Positions 14,567 to 15,679 of a DNA stretch of 15,679 bases are shown here, one piece after another (position 1 is the stretch's first letter; every line of letters begins with the position of its first letter). A program made the translations under genes and the position numbers. The stretch lies in the NCBI GenBank assembly GCA_965368405.1, contig CBDUMS010000086.1, positions 1 to 15,679 on the forward strand. The letters run 5' to 3'. The notes under the pieces were generated by a model. It had not been told where the DNA came from. It worked only from the letters and a program-made list of their open reading frames with translations, and did no database searches. This DNA is from S012-113 sp965368405 (lineage in GTDB: Bacteria; Bacteroidota; Bacteroidia; Cytophagales; Cyclobacteriaceae).

Positions 14567-15679
14567 ATGATTCATTCTCTATTTATTTCGTCGGCTGAGC
14601 CCTATTCTGGTAAGTCGATGGTGACCATTGGTGTTTTCGAAGCAATCCTGCGCAGAACGCATAAAGTAGCATTTTTTAAGCCGATTATTCGTAATCCAAA
14701 GAGTAAGAAAGATCATGATAAGAATATTGATCTAATTTTATCGCGTTACGGATTGCCGCAGGCTTATGAAGACTCATTTGCCTTTCATCGCACGGAAGCA
14801 CAAAAATTACTTGGAAAAGGTAAATATGACCAGTTTCTTGATCGGGTTCTTGAAAAATATAAGGCCCTTGAAGAAAACAACGATTTTGTTATCTGTGAAG
14901 GCTCAGACTACGTTGGCGAAGGCAGCTTTTTTGAGTTTGATCTGAATGCTTTAATCGCAAAAACGCTAGCGTTACCAACGATTATAATTGGACAGGGGAA
15001 TGGTCGGGCATTAGATGAAATTTTCAATCCGGTTCAAATGGCCATTGAAGCTTTCCAAGAACAAGACACCAAGATTATTGGTGTGATTATTAATCGTGTG
15101 ATGGAAACCAGGGTTGAGGAAATAAAAAAGGCACTAGATAATTTACCAATAAATTCGGGTTTTCATTCTGTTATTCCAGCGAACGAAATACTGAGCAGCC
15201 CTACCTTGCGTGAAGTAGCAGAGCAGTTAGATGCTAAAGTTATTTTTGGCGAAAAAAACCTGGATAACCTTGCAACAGGTTTTCAATCTGTGGCGATGAT
15301 GCTGAGCAACTATCTCAAAATAATAAAAGATGGTAGTGTTGCGATCACCCCCGCCGATAGAATTGATATCATCATGGGCGCATTAGAAGCTAATCGCGCA
15401 AAGAATTTCCCTCATATTTCTGGGATGATCCTTACCGGTGATTTCGACCCGCCCGAGGTAGTGATTGAAATGCTAAGAGGTCTACCCAATATTTTCCCGG
15501 TATTATCTGTTGAAACGCTAACGTTTCAAACCTCGGTTATGGCTGGGAATATTGTACCTACCATTACCGCTGCCAGTGAACGTAAAATTAATATTGCAGT
15601 AGCCCTCTTCGAAAAGTATTTCGATATGGATGGTTTTCAGCAACAAGTACTGAGCGACCAACCATCGGTTATGACACCG
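14567..15679 (+). CDS. pta: Phosphate acetyltransferase, N-terminal part, partial
   Basis: This enzyme interconverts acetyl-CoA and acetyl phosphate in the Pta-AckA pathway. The frame stays open to the right edge, giving 371 residues. These cover the BioD/dethiobiotin-synthetase-like N-terminal domain, with a P-loop-like SAEPYSGKS at 9-17 and CEGSDYVGEGS at about 110-120. They are followed by a DRTGG-type regulatory domain (about 214-330) containing ADRIDIIMGALEAN and GMILTGDF. The catalytic PTA_PTB domain would follow outside the window. This long architecture matches E. coli-type Pta of about 700 residues rather than the short form. The ATG at 14567 gives the expected MIHSLFISSAEP start and lies 15 bases after a consensus promoter. 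An ackA partner is expected downstream but is not visible. Confidence 0.93.
   Translation, partial: MIHSLFISSAEPYSGKSMVTIGVFEAILRRTHKVAFFKPIIRNPKSKKDHDKNIDLILSRYGLPQAYEDSFAFHRTEAQKLLGKGKYDQFLDRVLEKYKALEENNDFVICEGSDYVGEGSFFEFDLNALIAKTLALPTIIIGQGNGRALDEIFNPVQMAIEAFQEQDTKIIGVIINRVMETRVEEIKKALDNLPINSGFHSVIPANEILSSPTLREVAEQLDAKVIFGEKNLDNLATGFQSVAMMLSNYLKIIKDGSVAITPADRIDIIMGALEANRAKNFPHISGMILTGDFDPPEVVIEMLRGLPNIFPVLSVETLTFQTSVMAGNIVPTITAASERKINIAVALFEKYFDMDGFQQQVLSDQPSVMTP

Noticed and set aside
1..15679. Mobile elements, CRISPR arrays, tRNA or rRNA genes
   Set aside because: No transposase-like protein, regularly spaced repeats, clover-leaf with a TTCGA arm, or rRNA-like conserved sequence was found on either strand.

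Overview
The window looks like a chromosomal stretch from a member of the Bacteroidota, probably a marine or environmental Cytophagales/Sphingobacteriales-type organism. The evidence is moderate AT richness, weak or absent Shine-Dalgarno sequences, promoters of the TTTG-N19/20-TAnnTTTG type, a phosphotransacetylase with the long BioD-like/DRTGG N-terminus, and a heavy-metal-domain AraC regulator beside copA. The genus cannot be fixed from the sequence alone. No mobile element, CRISPR array, tRNA or rRNA was seen.

From 1 to 2970 on the minus strand lies a tight sulfate-activation operon, cysQ-cysC-cysD-cysN (cysN runs off the left edge). CysD and CysN make APS from sulfate and ATP, CysC phosphorylates it to PAPS, and CysQ removes the product PAP. 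The genes overlap or nearly touch. No reductase or sulfotransferase is inside the window, so the fate of PAPS (assimilation or sulfation) is open.

From 3031 to 7857, also on the minus strand, is a complete trans-4-hydroxy-L-proline catabolic operon. In transcription order it encodes a DapA-family deaminase, a 2,5-dioxovalerate (alpha-ketoglutarate semialdehyde) dehydrogenase, a 4-hydroxyproline 2-epimerase with both catalytic cysteines, and a DadA-like FAD-dependent D-hydroxyproline dehydrogenase. Together these convert hydroxyproline to 2-oxoglutarate. A divergent AraC-family regulator (7979-8815) is the probable controller. The intergenic region holds a good Bacteroidota promoter for the operon and three helically phased TTAGCA repeats that are plausible operator half-sites. 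No transporter is present.

A convergent AI-2E/PerM-family membrane protein (8829-9923, minus) separates this from a copper locus on the plus strand. The locus has a compact regulator in which an N-terminal heavy-metal-associated (HMA) domain is fused to an AraC-type DNA-binding domain (10066-10632). It is followed by a Cu+ P1B-type ATPase (10711-13197) that carries an unusual third module: a chaperone-sized HMA domain at the extreme C-terminus, preceded by an in-frame ATGATG. This copper locus is the most interesting part of the window.

A 424-base gap (13198-13621) follows. It contains competing inverted repeats and a long hairpin ahead of a T8 tract, and it precedes a class I SAM-dependent methyltransferase of unknown substrate (13622-14455). 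The window ends in the N-terminal part of phosphate acetyltransferase (from 14567), which has a near-ideal Bacteroidota promoter immediately upstream.
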